Positions 16,062 to 23,946 of a DNA stretch of 51,390 nucleotides are shown piece after piece. This DNA comes from JBCCCJ01 sp039029315 (lineage in GTDB: Bacteria; Bacteroidota; Bacteroidia; J057), in assembly GCA_039029315.1 (NCBI GenBank), contig JBCCGK010000084.1:1-51390 (forward strand). The letters run 5' to 3'. The first letter of the stretch is position 1, and every line of letters starts with the position of its first letter. The notes under the pieces are model-generated. The model saw nothing but the letters and a program-made list of their open reading frames with translations, was not told the origin of the DNA and made no database searches. Position numbers and translations under genes: made by a program.

Positions 16062-17315
16062 TCATTGGGCTGGGTGAATGATAATGGTGAATGTGTGAAC
16101 TTGTTCCTGAAAATCGAATTCAGTTTGATACAAAAGTGCTGATTCTGTGAAGACCAATTCCTGGAGCGATTGAGCAAAAACTGTTATTGCTTTGGCTTCC
16201 AGCGCTTCTCCTTGAACAAAAAGTGGGGGGGGCTGAATGCCTTGTTCTCCGGTAACTTTTTCCCATTCTTTTTGACTGGGCGAAATCACGATTTTGCGAA
16301 AACTCATACCCACAGATCTCACAGCCGCGATCTGATCCAGAAAATGAGACACCTGTGTCGGCGCCAATACTTCCTGTGAGGCTCGGTTCAAAAACTGACT
16401 TTGGGAGTTGATTTCTTCTTGTTGAACGCGGATTGTCTGGAGTGTGCTACGATTGGCCAAAAGATCAAGTTGAGACTGTTGGTTATGGGACTGAAACAGG
16501 AGATTGGAGAGTGCCAATCCCACAATCAGGCTGAACATGATTGGAAGACAAATCGTCAGTGCTTTGATGATGCGATTCCGCTTGACGGCTCGCTCGCGAT
16601 TTTCCCAGGATTCTTCCCAGCCGGAGAGCGGTCTCCCAGAAGATAAGTGATATTGAACCGCTGTGCCAAACAGAAATAAATCCTGAGAAGTCAACTGGAG
16701 TCCTTCAGCAATTTCATGACCATCAATTGGATTTTTCTCCTGTCCATTCAGGACTTCTAACCCCTGTCTCCATAGATATCCTGGCCACTTTTCAGACCAA
16801 TAGTATGCCTTTGAAGGCTGATATTGATGCATGCCCGGAAGCAAAAAGGCCAATGAACCTGGACTGATATTGATAAAAATAATTCTATCTCTGACCGATT
16901 CAAGTGGAACTAACCAGTCTTCCAATTGTTGTCTTCTGACAAGACTTGCAAGTTTTTTACCCTTGATTGCTGGGAGTTCTTGATGCACAAAGTGACTCTT
17001 GTCTCCAACGGCCACACCAAGAACAGCCTTCACCACTTCTTTTTCTTCAGCAGATATCATGGCTTCCACCACACCTTCCTGCTGGATTCCTACCACGATC
17101 GGGAGATGGGCGTGTTTGCTTAGCTCATCCTCTAGTTCTGCTTGACTCAGATTTCTTGCTGAATCAAGAATTTGTATTTGCTCTCCGGTTTTTTCTAGAA
17201 TGATGGTGGCAAATTCCTCGCTTTCAGTGTGTATTTCTACTGCCAAAAGGATCTGATCTCCGTACCAGCCGAGAGATTGTAGTAGTGCTTGTATGGGGGC
17301 TGGGAACTTCATCAA
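16062..17315 (-). CDS. GspL-like protein (PilM-PilN type fusion)
   Basis: A 417-residue bitopic protein. Residues 1-240 form a cytoplasmic domain with the position and size of the actin-like PilM/GspL domain (ILLAVEIHTESEEFATIIL, DRIIFINISPGSLAFLL), which in GspL binds GspE. A basic stretch precedes one membrane helix at about 252-273, then a coiled coil (NRSTLQTIRVQQEEINSQ) and a periplasmic ferredoxin-like domain, as in PilN/GspL. Sequence conservation is poor, as usual for GspL. It overlaps the gspD stop by 4 bases (ATGA), so translation is coupled to the secretin. Confidence 0.78.
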   Translation of the reverse strand: MMKFPAPIQALLQSLGWYGDQILLAVEIHTESEEFATIILEKTGEQIQILDSARNLSQAELEDELSKHAHLPIVVGIQQEGVVEAMISAEEKEVVKAVLGVAVGDKSHFVHQELPAIKGKKLASLVRRQQLEDWLVPLESVRDRIIFINISPGSLAFLLPGMHQYQPSKAYYWSEKWPGYLWRQGLEVLNGQEKNPIDGHEIAEGLQLTSQDLFLFGTAVQYHLSSGRPLSGWEESWENRERAVKRNRIIKALTICLPIMFSLIVGLALSNLLFQSHNQQSQLDLLANRSTLQTIRVQQEEINSQSQFLNRASQEVLAPTQVSHFLDQIAAVRSVGMSFRKIVISPSQKEWEKVTGEQGIQPPPLFVQGEALEAKAITVFAQSLQELVFTESALLYQTEFDFQEQVHTFTIIIHPAQ

Positions 17316-19552
17316 TTATAGTACACAACAGGGGTGAGGTAAATGAAGAGAGAAGACTTGGATTTGTTTTTCGATACATTTCCAAAAATCCATTTCAATA
17401 CAGGAATTCTACTGAGAAGAGGCAGACCACTGGTATTTTCTTGTGTGCTCTCTTCACTTAAGCCACCAAGAATGACTGTTTCGCCATTTTTGACTCGTAT
17501 GGTAGAAACAAATCTTCGTGTAGCGATGGTAGGAGGAACACCAGAGTCAAATTGACCAACCGGAGTCGTAAAATCCGGGATGACATCCAGGGTGACCATT
17601 TCGTCTTCTGAAATATATGGCTTGACAGTCAGCGTAATATTGGCCTGAATCTGTTCAAATCTTTGGGTAAATGTTTGGAAGTTGTTCACAGCTCCTGTAC
17701 TGGCAGTCTGGGTTTCGAGGAGGTAGTATTGGGTTTGGCCAATAGTCAGACTGGCTTCCCGGCCATTGAGCATGGAAAGAACAGGACTCATCCGCATTTT
17801 CAAATTTCCTCGGGTCTCTTGGGCCTTGAGTTGGAGATAAAAATTGCTGCTGAGAGCACCAATATTTGCCAATGCCGGGATGGTGCCCATGATGGTATTA
17901 ATTTCTGATCCATCCAGGGTATAGTCTACACCGGGAAGAACGGATTTGCTTACCCCAAGGGAATCACCGGGTGTTTTGAGGCCTGCTTTCACGCCTGTAT
18001 TGAGGATTCGGTCTTTGTTGACTTCAACGACGATCATTTCAACCTTAACCATCGGAACAGGACGATCGATTTCTTTCAAATAGTCTGCAATGAGCTTGAC
18101 CTCATCTGAAGGACCTTTGAGGATCAATCGATTCAGTTCCGGGTATTCAACAATCTGGACATCTCCAACCTGAATTTTTGTGATTTCTGGAGGAGGACTG
18201 ATGCTAGCATATCCGCCACCATAGCCCCCGTATCCTCCATAGCCCCCATATCCACCACCTCCAAATCCGCCCCCATTTCCGAATCTGTTCCCCGATCCTC
18301 CGCCATAATTGTTGTACCCCCCGGAACCATAGTTATTAAATCCTCCGCCGTATTGTCCGGCAGGATAGGCGTTGTAGGGAGAAGTGCCTGGATAGTTTGT
18401 GCCTTGTCGAATTGAGCTAGGAGATTCTGGATTTCTCCTCATGGGAGATCTGGAGGAGCCAGATTGATTTGCGGTTTGGACCGCTGTGCCATTGCCTGCG
18501 CCTGATGATTTTTTGCTGCCGGGAATCAAATCTACGGCCTGGAAAGTCGGACGATAATGCATTTTGACCACATGCGTTGTCATCAGCCCATCCAGGGTTT
18601 TTTTTCCAATCAAAAATAGCTCCCCATCCTTTTTGTAGGTATACTCAGTTCCTTGTAAAAGATAACTCAGAACATCCTCAAGAGAGGTGATATCTGCATC
18701 AATGGTTATGGTCCCTTCGATTTGATCATAAATAAGATAGTCCGAGGAAACTTGTTCAAATATCGTTTTGATCAACTCAGCCAGATCGGCGTTCTCCGCC
18801 TGAATTCTAAGATACTCATCCACTCCATCGGTATAGGCTTCGACTTCAAAATCCAGGCGTCCTTTTGGCAGTGGCGCCCCATCTTTGCCCGTTATCTCAG
18901 GTGTTGCGATGCTTCGTAAAATGTAATATCCCTTCCGCCGAGGATTGAGTTTGAAGTCATTGGCCAGGAAGAGCGCTTCAAGGGCTGTGTCCAAAGGAGT
19001 AGGAGGGAGGAATGCCGTGATTAATCCATCCGTTCCGGGAGGATAGATGATTTTTTTGCCTGTGAGTGCTGAGAGTGTTCTGACGACTTTGTATAGACTG
19101 TCCTTGCGCAAATCGACACTGAGCAAGCCATTGGAGTATGTGATCAACACAGGTTTGGGTTGGGTTGGTTCTGGAACAGGTTCTGGCGTGGGAGGCTTGA
19201 TATAGGGGACAAATTCCAGAATAGTTCCAGTTATCTCTATGTCAAATTCATATTTCTTACAAACAAAAACCAGGACAGACTTCACGGGTTCATTGACCAG
19301 GTTGCTGGTGATCAGTTTTCCGGGGCTGTCGGGTATGTACAGGTTTACTTGATGCTCTATGCCAATAGCTCGCACATATTCCGAGACAGTGACATCTCTC
19401 AAGGAAAGGGTGCTTGGTTCATTCAGGCCGGGAATGACAGTCGCCATAGAATCGAGCATCTGACTGATTCCGGCAATTCGGTCTTGTGCGTTGAGTATAT
19501 GTAGTCCCAACGAGAAAGAAATGAGGCCGATAAGAAAATACTTGGCTTTCAT
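17312..19552 (-). CDS. gspD: Type II secretion secretin GspD with Gly/Tyr-rich insert
   Basis: A 746-residue outer-membrane secretin with an N-terminal signal peptide (cleavage near A22). N-domains follow: an STN/N0-like part (about 45-115), a Pro-rich linker P120-P134, and further N1/N2-like modules (about 138-345). Residues 344-449 are a low-complexity Ser/Asn then Gly/Tyr-rich stretch with repeated GGYGGYGG. The C-terminal half is the secretin barrel, with the signature VKNGETVILGGL followed by GLPLLSRIPVLKWIFG and the closing LFIYLTPVV. It forms the outer-membrane channel for folded cargo. The Gly/Tyr insert falls before the last N-domain and is not a usual GspD feature. Starts 4 bases inside the upstream MORN gene. 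Confidence 0.94.
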   Translation of the reverse strand: MKAKYFLIGLISFSLGLHILNAQDRIAGISQMLDSMATVIPGLNEPSTLSLRDVTVSEYVRAIGIEHQVNLYIPDSPGKLITSNLVNEPVKSVLVFVCKKYEFDIEITGTILEFVPYIKPPTPEPVPEPTQPKPVLITYSNGLLSVDLRKDSLYKVVRTLSALTGKKIIYPPGTDGLITAFLPPTPLDTALEALFLANDFKLNPRRKGYYILRSIATPEITGKDGAPLPKGRLDFEVEAYTDGVDEYLRIQAENADLAELIKTIFEQVSSDYLIYDQIEGTITIDADITSLEDVLSYLLQGTEYTYKKDGELFLIGKKTLDGLMTTHVVKMHYRPTFQAVDLIPGSKKSSGAGNGTAVQTANQSGSSRSPMRRNPESPSSIRQGTNYPGTSPYNAYPAGQYGGGFNNYGSGGYNNYGGGSGNRFGNGGGFGGGGYGGYGGYGGYGGGYASISPPPEITKIQVGDVQIVEYPELNRLILKGPSDEVKLIADYLKEIDRPVPMVKVEMIVVEVNKDRILNTGVKAGLKTPGDSLGVSKSVLPGVDYTLDGSEINTIMGTIPALANIGALSSNFYLQLKAQETRGNLKMRMSPVLSMLNGREASLTIGQTQYYLLETQTASTGAVNNFQTFTQRFEQIQANITLTVKPYISEDEMVTLDVIPDFTTPVGQFDSGVPPTIATRRFVSTIRVKNGETVILGGLSEESTQENTSGLPLLSRIPVLKWIFGNVSKNKSKSSLFIYLTPVVYYN

Positions 19553-20241
19553 GATTTGCTAGATAATTGGCTGTGTTCTGATTGTTGCTCGACTTCCACT
19601 TTGGGAGGCATGGACTGTTCACTTTCTTTCGGCGATTTGATTTTTTGTTTTAGGCTACCGTCCTTGTGGTAGCGAACTTTAGGGCCTTGTTGCTTTCCCT
19701 TATGAAAAATCCTGACCCACTTGAGTCCACCTGATGAATAATATCTTTTCTCCAGGCCTTCTTTTTTTCCATCTGTATAATGGATTTCGTGGCATAGGCG
19801 ATTCTGGACATTGTATTGACGCTGCATGCCCGCTAGCCTCCCGTGTAGCCATTGGGATTCCTTGACCCGCTCACCTTTTGCGTTTCGGGTGACTTTATGA
19901 ATCAATTCTCCCCGATCAAATTCCATTTCCAGACGCGTATTCCCATGTTTGTCCCAACGGGTATATAGGCCGTGCTTTATTTGTTTTTCAGACCAGTGGT
20001 CGTAATAATATTGAAATTTCGCTACGACCTTTGTGCCAGATTTGTCATAGATGGACTGGGTTCGGAGATCCTGAGGTAAGTGTTTGTCTACGGGTAAAAG
20101 TAGTTCAGTAGATGGTTGCGCAAATAGGGACGTACTGACAAACAGGATGACTCCGACCCAGCAAATGGTCCAAATATGTTTTCCTGGCAGAAGATTGGCG
20201 CGACAAAACAAGGGCGGCCAATGAAGGGAGTGAACTGTCAT
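19549..20241 (-). CDS. Exported MORN-repeat (YwqK-like) protein, first gene of T2SS operon
   Basis: A 230-residue protein with a hydrophobic N-terminal segment ending SLFAQ (signal peptide or anchor, about 22-42). The body shows five or six MORN_2-type units of the form G-x-x-x-x-Y/W-x-x-x-G-x-L (KHGLYTRWDKHGNTRLEMEF, KEGLEKRYYSSGGLKWV, QGPKVRYHKDGSLKQKI). The C-terminal tail is rich in Gln, Ser and Glu. Relatives are often labelled YwqK-family antitoxin, a name with little meaning for exported forms. It overlaps gspD by 4 bases, so it is probably a periplasmic or outer-membrane accessory of the secretin. An A/G-rich GGAAAG precedes the ATG at about 8 bases. Confidence 0.82.
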   Translation of the reverse strand: MTVHSLHWPPLFCRANLLPGKHIWTICWVGVILFVSTSLFAQPSTELLLPVDKHLPQDLRTQSIYDKSGTKVVAKFQYYYDHWSEKQIKHGLYTRWDKHGNTRLEMEFDRGELIHKVTRNAKGERVKESQWLHGRLAGMQRQYNVQNRLCHEIHYTDGKKEGLEKRYYSSGGLKWVRIFHKGKQQGPKVRYHKDGSLKQKIKSPKESEQSMPPKVEVEQQSEHSQLSSKS

Positions 20242-20277
20242 GAGTCTTTCCTTTTTCTCTTTTGTCGATAGTTACTA

Positions 20278-20314
20278 GTATTAGTCCCTACCCAAACAAA
20301 AAAATCAACGGAAG
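20278..20314. repeat. 37-base imperfect repeat, copy upstream of the T2SS operon
   Basis: Starts GTATTAGTCCCT and ends ATCAACGGAAG, matching 12078-12114 in both end blocks and in spacing. It lies 37 bases upstream of the MORN gene start and between the divergent EAD-TIR gene and the T2SS operon, where an operator would be expected. Confidence 0.5.
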
Positions 20315-20331
20315 CCCCTTCTTTTTTTTCT

Positions 20332-20339
20332 TATCTTTG
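20332..20339 (+). promoter_or_regulatory. Bacteroidota -7 promoter element for the EAD-TIR gene
   Basis: TATCTTTG matches the Bacteroidota -7 consensus TAnnTTTG at every fixed position and lies 40 bases before the ATG at 20380. No clear -33 TTTG is present at the usual 19-base spacing. Confidence 0.55.
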
Positions 20340-20379
20340 TCTCAGCAATTTCTTTTACCTATACTTTTCGATTTGCTGA

Positions 20380-21273
20380 ATGGAATACATTCGAAATCTT
20401 ATCATCCGGAATCTTCTATCAGAGGCATTAGATGAAATCGTGAAACAAGCCACCTATCCAGAGTTGAAAAGACAAATCAGGGTATTGGTTGCAAAATACA
20501 ATGAGCTGGAAAATCAGGAAAGAATTGGGGTGATCAGTCGTTCAGAATTCAATCTGGAAAGAAATCAAATTACCTATGCAGCATTGGGATTTATTGATGA
20601 GATCGAAAAGACCAGCACTCCTGATTCTACTCATATCACCATAGGTACTCCTGCTACTCCGGCAGAAAGTGTTTCTTCTCTTCCAGGCTCCGGGATTTAT
20701 TTTTCAATGTGTATGGATGAGGATCAAGAAGACTTGCTCCTCCATCGATTGATTGATGATTTATCGCATGCCTTGTCCTCAGATGGATTCGAGTTGATGC
20801 CTGACATGCCTTCATTTGTCACTGACATAAGGATGCTAGATGAGGAAGAGAAGGCAGAAGGATTGATTGTGGTCATGCTGTCAGATGCTTATTTGAAATC
20901 TACGGAATCCATGTACGAATTGTACAGAATGTATCGAGCCATTCGGTTTGATTTGGCGCAGGCTTCAAAACATATTTTGCCCATTTTTGTTGAAAAAATT
21001 GACCTGAATAATCCCCTGGTGTTGAGAGAATATGATATACATTGGAAGGAGCAGGAGAAGGGCTGGGAAGAATATGTTGAGCAATCCAGCCCGAGACCTG
21101 TGAACAAGGCTCAGAAGAAGCAACATCAAATTGTCCAACTCATCAATCTTGACTTTAACAACATTGTCGGTTGGATTACTACCACCGAAACCCTGAAGAT
21201 GAAGTCTGTAAGAGAAAATAATTTCCAAAAGATCAAGGAGGCAATTCACAAAAGGCTATCCGATTCCAGCTAG
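20380..21273 (+). CDS. Effector-associated domain (EAD11-like) plus TIR domain protein
   Basis: A 297-residue cytoplasmic protein. Residues 1-76 match the pattern of effector-associated domain 11: a helical unit with L-x-x-A-L near residue 17, AKYNELENQERIGVISRSEF, then ERNQITYAALGFIDEIE. A low-complexity linker (77-103) leads to a TIR-like domain from about 104: first strand GIYFSM, helix, SFVTDIRML, then VVMLSDAYLKS and SMYEL. Glu180 is at the catalytic glutamate position of TIR NADases; the usual Trp-Cys before it is replaced. A strand ILPIFVE follows. In the EAD conflict systems described by comparative genomics, EADs pair effectors with a sensor NTPase carrying the same EAD. No such partner is in this window. 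Likely an NAD-depleting immune or cell-death effector. Confidence 0.8.
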   Translation: MEYIRNLIIRNLLSEALDEIVKQATYPELKRQIRVLVAKYNELENQERIGVISRSEFNLERNQITYAALGFIDEIEKTSTPDSTHITIGTPATPAESVSSLPGSGIYFSMCMDEDQEDLLLHRLIDDLSHALSSDGFELMPDMPSFVTDIRMLDEEEKAEGLIVVMLSDAYLKSTESMYELYRMYRAIRFDLAQASKHILPIFVEKIDLNNPLVLREYDIHWKEQEKGWEEYVEQSSPRPVNKAQKKQHQIVQLINLDFNNIVGWITTTETLKMKSVRENNFQKIKEAIHKRLSDSS

Positions 21274-21434
21274 GCTTTACACAAAACATAATCGGGTTCA
21301 GGCATGATGTTTTTTCACCAGGCATCAATATTTTCTCTTTCCATAAATCATGATGGCCCACCAACATGCCCTGGTAGAAAAAGAGATCTCTACGCAGCTT
21401 GCCGAAGATTTATCTTGGAAAACCCAATGGTTTT

Positions 21435-21929
21435 TCAACGATGAAAGTACATCTTCTGGATCATGGCATCATACTCTCGTAACCAACGCTCATTGTATTT
21501 GATCCGATTCCGAAAGGCAGGAATCAGCCGTCTCAACTTTTTGCCTGCTGGTTGATTGATCAAAAGCCCTACAAATTGCATGAGATCATCTTGATTGACA
21601 TGTTTTTGCCAGCCATCAAATTCAATAGAGATTGTCTCTATCGCCAGATCATTGTCAGAAGCAAATTTTTGAACCAGTCCCATCGCAGCTTCATCGCTGG
21701 GTGTTGCAGCAGCCTCTTCTAACAAAGAAGCCATCATCTCAGCAAGTTTGAGGTATTTTTTTTCAATATCAATGTAGCCTTCAGCAAAATTGTCCAGCTC
21801 TGATCGGGCTTCCGGGCTCAGAGCACCTGTCCGTGGACTTCCACAGGAGAGAAGCAAAGAAAGGACGATGGCCCAGAAAAAAAGGTCAGCAGCTGAATGG
21901 GACGAAGAAGGAGAAACTGACTGCTTCAT
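21435..21929 (-). CDS. Small lipoprotein of unknown function
   Basis: A 164-residue protein with lipoprotein signal LFFWAIVLSLLLSC (Cys29). The mature part is predicted all-helical, with many charged residues and no Cys: LDNFAEGYIDIEKKYLKLAEMM, then a helix pair, and an Arg-rich C-terminal helix (RRLIPAFRNRIKYNERWLREY). No family recognised. It stands alone between the TIR gene and the cyclophilin, convergent with the first and divergent from the second. Confidence 0.72.
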   Translation of the reverse strand: MKQSVSPSSSHSAADLFFWAIVLSLLLSCGSPRTGALSPEARSELDNFAEGYIDIEKKYLKLAEMMASLLEEAAATPSDEAAMGLVQKFASDNDLAIETISIEFDGWQKHVNQDDLMQFVGLLINQPAGKKLRRLIPAFRNRIKYNERWLREYDAMIQKMYFHR

Positions 21930-22075
21930 AAGGGAACATTTTGGATAAAGGTACTATATTTTAACAGATCAAAAAAAGATTACAAAGTTGGATTCGCATC
22001 AGGTTTGTCCCTTGTTGGGGGAAGCTGTAACTTGCCTCCATTCGTTTTGTTAAGAATCATATTGATACAACATTC

Positions 22076-22717
22076 ATGAAAATTCCATTGTTTTTGACAA
22101 GCATCCTGGCAGTATTGATTGGAACTGGACTGTATGGTCAGACTTCCAAACCTAGCAAGAAAGATGAGGTGGTGATTTTGTCTACCTCTTATGGAGATAT
22201 GTACATTGTCTTGTTTGACGAAACTCCCAAACACAAAGAGAACTTTCTCAAGTTGGCGAAGGAGGGATTCTATGATGGAACGACTTTTCATCGAGTTATC
22301 AAGAATTTTATGATTCAGGGGGGAGACCCCAATAGCAAAGAGGGAGGAGAAGCTGGCAAGATTGGACAAGGAGGTCCGGGATACACCATAGATGCAGAGT
22401 TTGTAAGTAAATATAAACACAACAAAGGTGCTTTGGCGGCAGCTCGTCAAGGAGATCAGGTCAATCCCAAGAGAGCTTCAAGTGGTAGCCAGTTCTATCT
22501 GGTTCACAGTCCCAATGGATGCAAACATCTCAATGGAAGCTACACAGTCTTCGGCCAGGTGGTCAAGGGGCTGGATCTGATAGATGAAGTGGCAAAAGCA
22601 AAAGTCGACAAAAGGAAAGGGAATGTCCCCGAAGAATCTATTCGCGTAAACATGACCGTGAAAAGCATGTCCAAAAAGAAAATTGCTCAAATGTATGGAG
22701 AAGAACTCTTGTATTGA
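22076..22717 (+). CDS. Periplasmic cyclophilin-type peptidylprolyl isomerase
   Basis: A 213-residue protein with a signal peptide (cleavage near Gly21-Gln22). The cyclophilin domain starts at about residue 32 (VILSTSYGDMYIVLFDETPKH), with the active-site arginine in F71-H-R73-VIKNFMI-QGGDP, the ASSGSQFYLV strand and a C-terminal HLNGSYTVFGQVVKG. It catalyses cis-trans isomerisation of prolyl bonds in exported proteins. The length is usual for Bacteroidota cyclophilins, with a short C-terminal extension. Confidence 0.92.
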   Translation: MKIPLFLTSILAVLIGTGLYGQTSKPSKKDEVVILSTSYGDMYIVLFDETPKHKENFLKLAKEGFYDGTTFHRVIKNFMIQGGDPNSKEGGEAGKIGQGGPGYTIDAEFVSKYKHNKGALAAARQGDQVNPKRASSGSQFYLVHSPNGCKHLNGSYTVFGQVVKGLDLIDEVAKAKVDKRKGNVPEESIRVNMTVKSMSKKKIAQMYGEELLY

Positions 22718-22726
22718 TTCTTTGCC

Positions 22727-22734
22727 TACCTTTG
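22727..22734 (+). promoter_or_regulatory. -7 promoter element for the double-DUF2911 gene
   Basis: TACCTTTG fits TAnnTTTG exactly, 10 bases after the cyclophilin stop and 38 bases before the DUF2911 ATG at 22773. The usual -33 TTTG at 19 bases is absent. Confidence 0.5.
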
Positions 22735-22772
22735 AGGATATGTTTATCCCAACTCACCAATCAAATAGCGAA

Positions 22773-23867
22773 ATGAACAAAAGTTATTTTATTGCATGCT
22801 TGTGCGTCCTCTTTCTGATCAGTGGATCTTCTCTCTTCGCACAAGATTATGGAAAGCTAGACAAAAGTTCTCTTGATGTTGCTTATTATCCTTCTAATGC
22901 CGCTTTTCGCGCATTTGAAAAGGATGAGAAAAAGCGCGCTCAGGCAGAACCCATTATGCGTCTGATTTATTCTCGTCCCAAAATGGCCGGGAGAAGTCTC
23001 TTTGGATCAGGCGAGAACGATCTCATCAAATATGGAAAAGTATGGCGATTAGGTGCCAACGAAAATGCAGAACTGACAGTGATGAAAGCTGTCAATATTG
23101 GGGGCCAAACCATTGAGCCAGGACGATATTCTGTGCATACCATCCCTAATGAAGATAGTTGGACCCTGATCATCAATACTGACATTGATGGATGGGGATC
23201 ATATGCCTACAATGAAGCCAATGATGTTGCCAGAATTAATGCGGCTGTCCATACTATGAAGGAACCAGTAGAAGCTCTCTCTGTCTTGTTCCGTGATCAT
23301 TCTTTGGATATTGCCTGGGGTACAACACTGGTGTCTGTTCCTGTCAATCCAGCTGCAGGCCTTGACAGACTTGACAAAAGTCCTTTGGATATCTCTTACT
23401 ATCCTGCCAGATCTCCTTTCCGTGCATTCGAAAAAGATGAAGCAAAAAAAGCTGGTCTGGATCCTGTGATGCGAATCATGTATTCCCGCACAATGAAGAA
23501 AGATCGCTCCCTCTATGGAAGCGGGGAAGATGATTTGGTAAAATATGGCGAGGTCTGGCGACTTGGCGCCAATGAGAATGCTGAGCTTCACGTGATGAAA
23601 ACAGCAAATATTGGTGGAAAAACCATTGATCCAGGTCGTTATGGTGTATATGTCATTCCCGAAAAAGATTCATGGACCTTGATCCTGAATAAAGACCTCG
23701 ATGGGTGGGGCGCATATGCCTACAATGAAGCCAATGATGTCATGAGAGTAACAGGTGATGTTTCTTCTTTGGATGAAGAGGTTGAAGCATTGTCAGTCCT
23801 TTTTAGCGAAACCTCTCTGTTGATAGCATGGGGCAAAACCTTGATTACTTTCCCTGTAAAAGGATAA
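22773..23867 (+). CDS. Secreted protein with two tandem DUF2911 domains
   Basis: The ATG at 22773 opens a signal peptide (MNKSYFIACLCVLFLISG, cleaved after SSLFAQ); upstream in-frame ATGs are ignored for that reason. Two DUF2911 copies follow, about residues 25-190 and 200-365. Each contains a linked set: ISYYPAR or VAYYPSN, a YSRPKM/YSRTMK block, KYGxVWRLGANENAEL, IGGxTIxPGRY, and DGWGxYAYNEANDV. The copies are strongly similar, so the duplication is fairly recent. DUF2911 proteins are common exported proteins of Bacteroidota with no assigned reaction. A single-domain relative lies at 42068. Confidence 0.88.
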   Translation: MNKSYFIACLCVLFLISGSSLFAQDYGKLDKSSLDVAYYPSNAAFRAFEKDEKKRAQAEPIMRLIYSRPKMAGRSLFGSGENDLIKYGKVWRLGANENAELTVMKAVNIGGQTIEPGRYSVHTIPNEDSWTLIINTDIDGWGSYAYNEANDVARINAAVHTMKEPVEALSVLFRDHSLDIAWGTTLVSVPVNPAAGLDRLDKSPLDISYYPARSPFRAFEKDEAKKAGLDPVMRIMYSRTMKKDRSLYGSGEDDLVKYGEVWRLGANENAELHVMKTANIGGKTIDPGRYGVYVIPEKDSWTLILNKDLDGWGAYAYNEANDVMRVTGDVSSLDEEVEALSVLFSETSLLIAWGKTLITFPVKG

Positions 23868-23887
23868 CAACTACACACACTTAGCCT

Positions 23888-23940
23888 ACCGGGTTCCTGC
23901 ATGGGAAATTTTTTCCTAGGGGGAACCCGGTTCATTTTTT
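23888..23940 (+). terminator. Intrinsic terminator after the double-DUF2911 gene
   Basis: A 10-base stem ACCGGGTTCC (23888-23897) pairs with GGAACCCGGT (23922-23931); an inner GGGAA/TTCC stem fills the loop. It is followed by TCATTTTTT. It ends 6 bases before the next ATG, insulating the ClpX-like gene. Confidence 0.8.
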
Positions 23941-23946
23941 CTCAAC

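Noticed and set aside
8385..20241. A type IV pilus operon
   Set aside because: There is no PilT, no PilA-like major pilin with a large domain and no PilY1; a Glu5-lacking K-position protein and GspL-type fusion fit T2SS better, although the two cannot be fully separated by eye.
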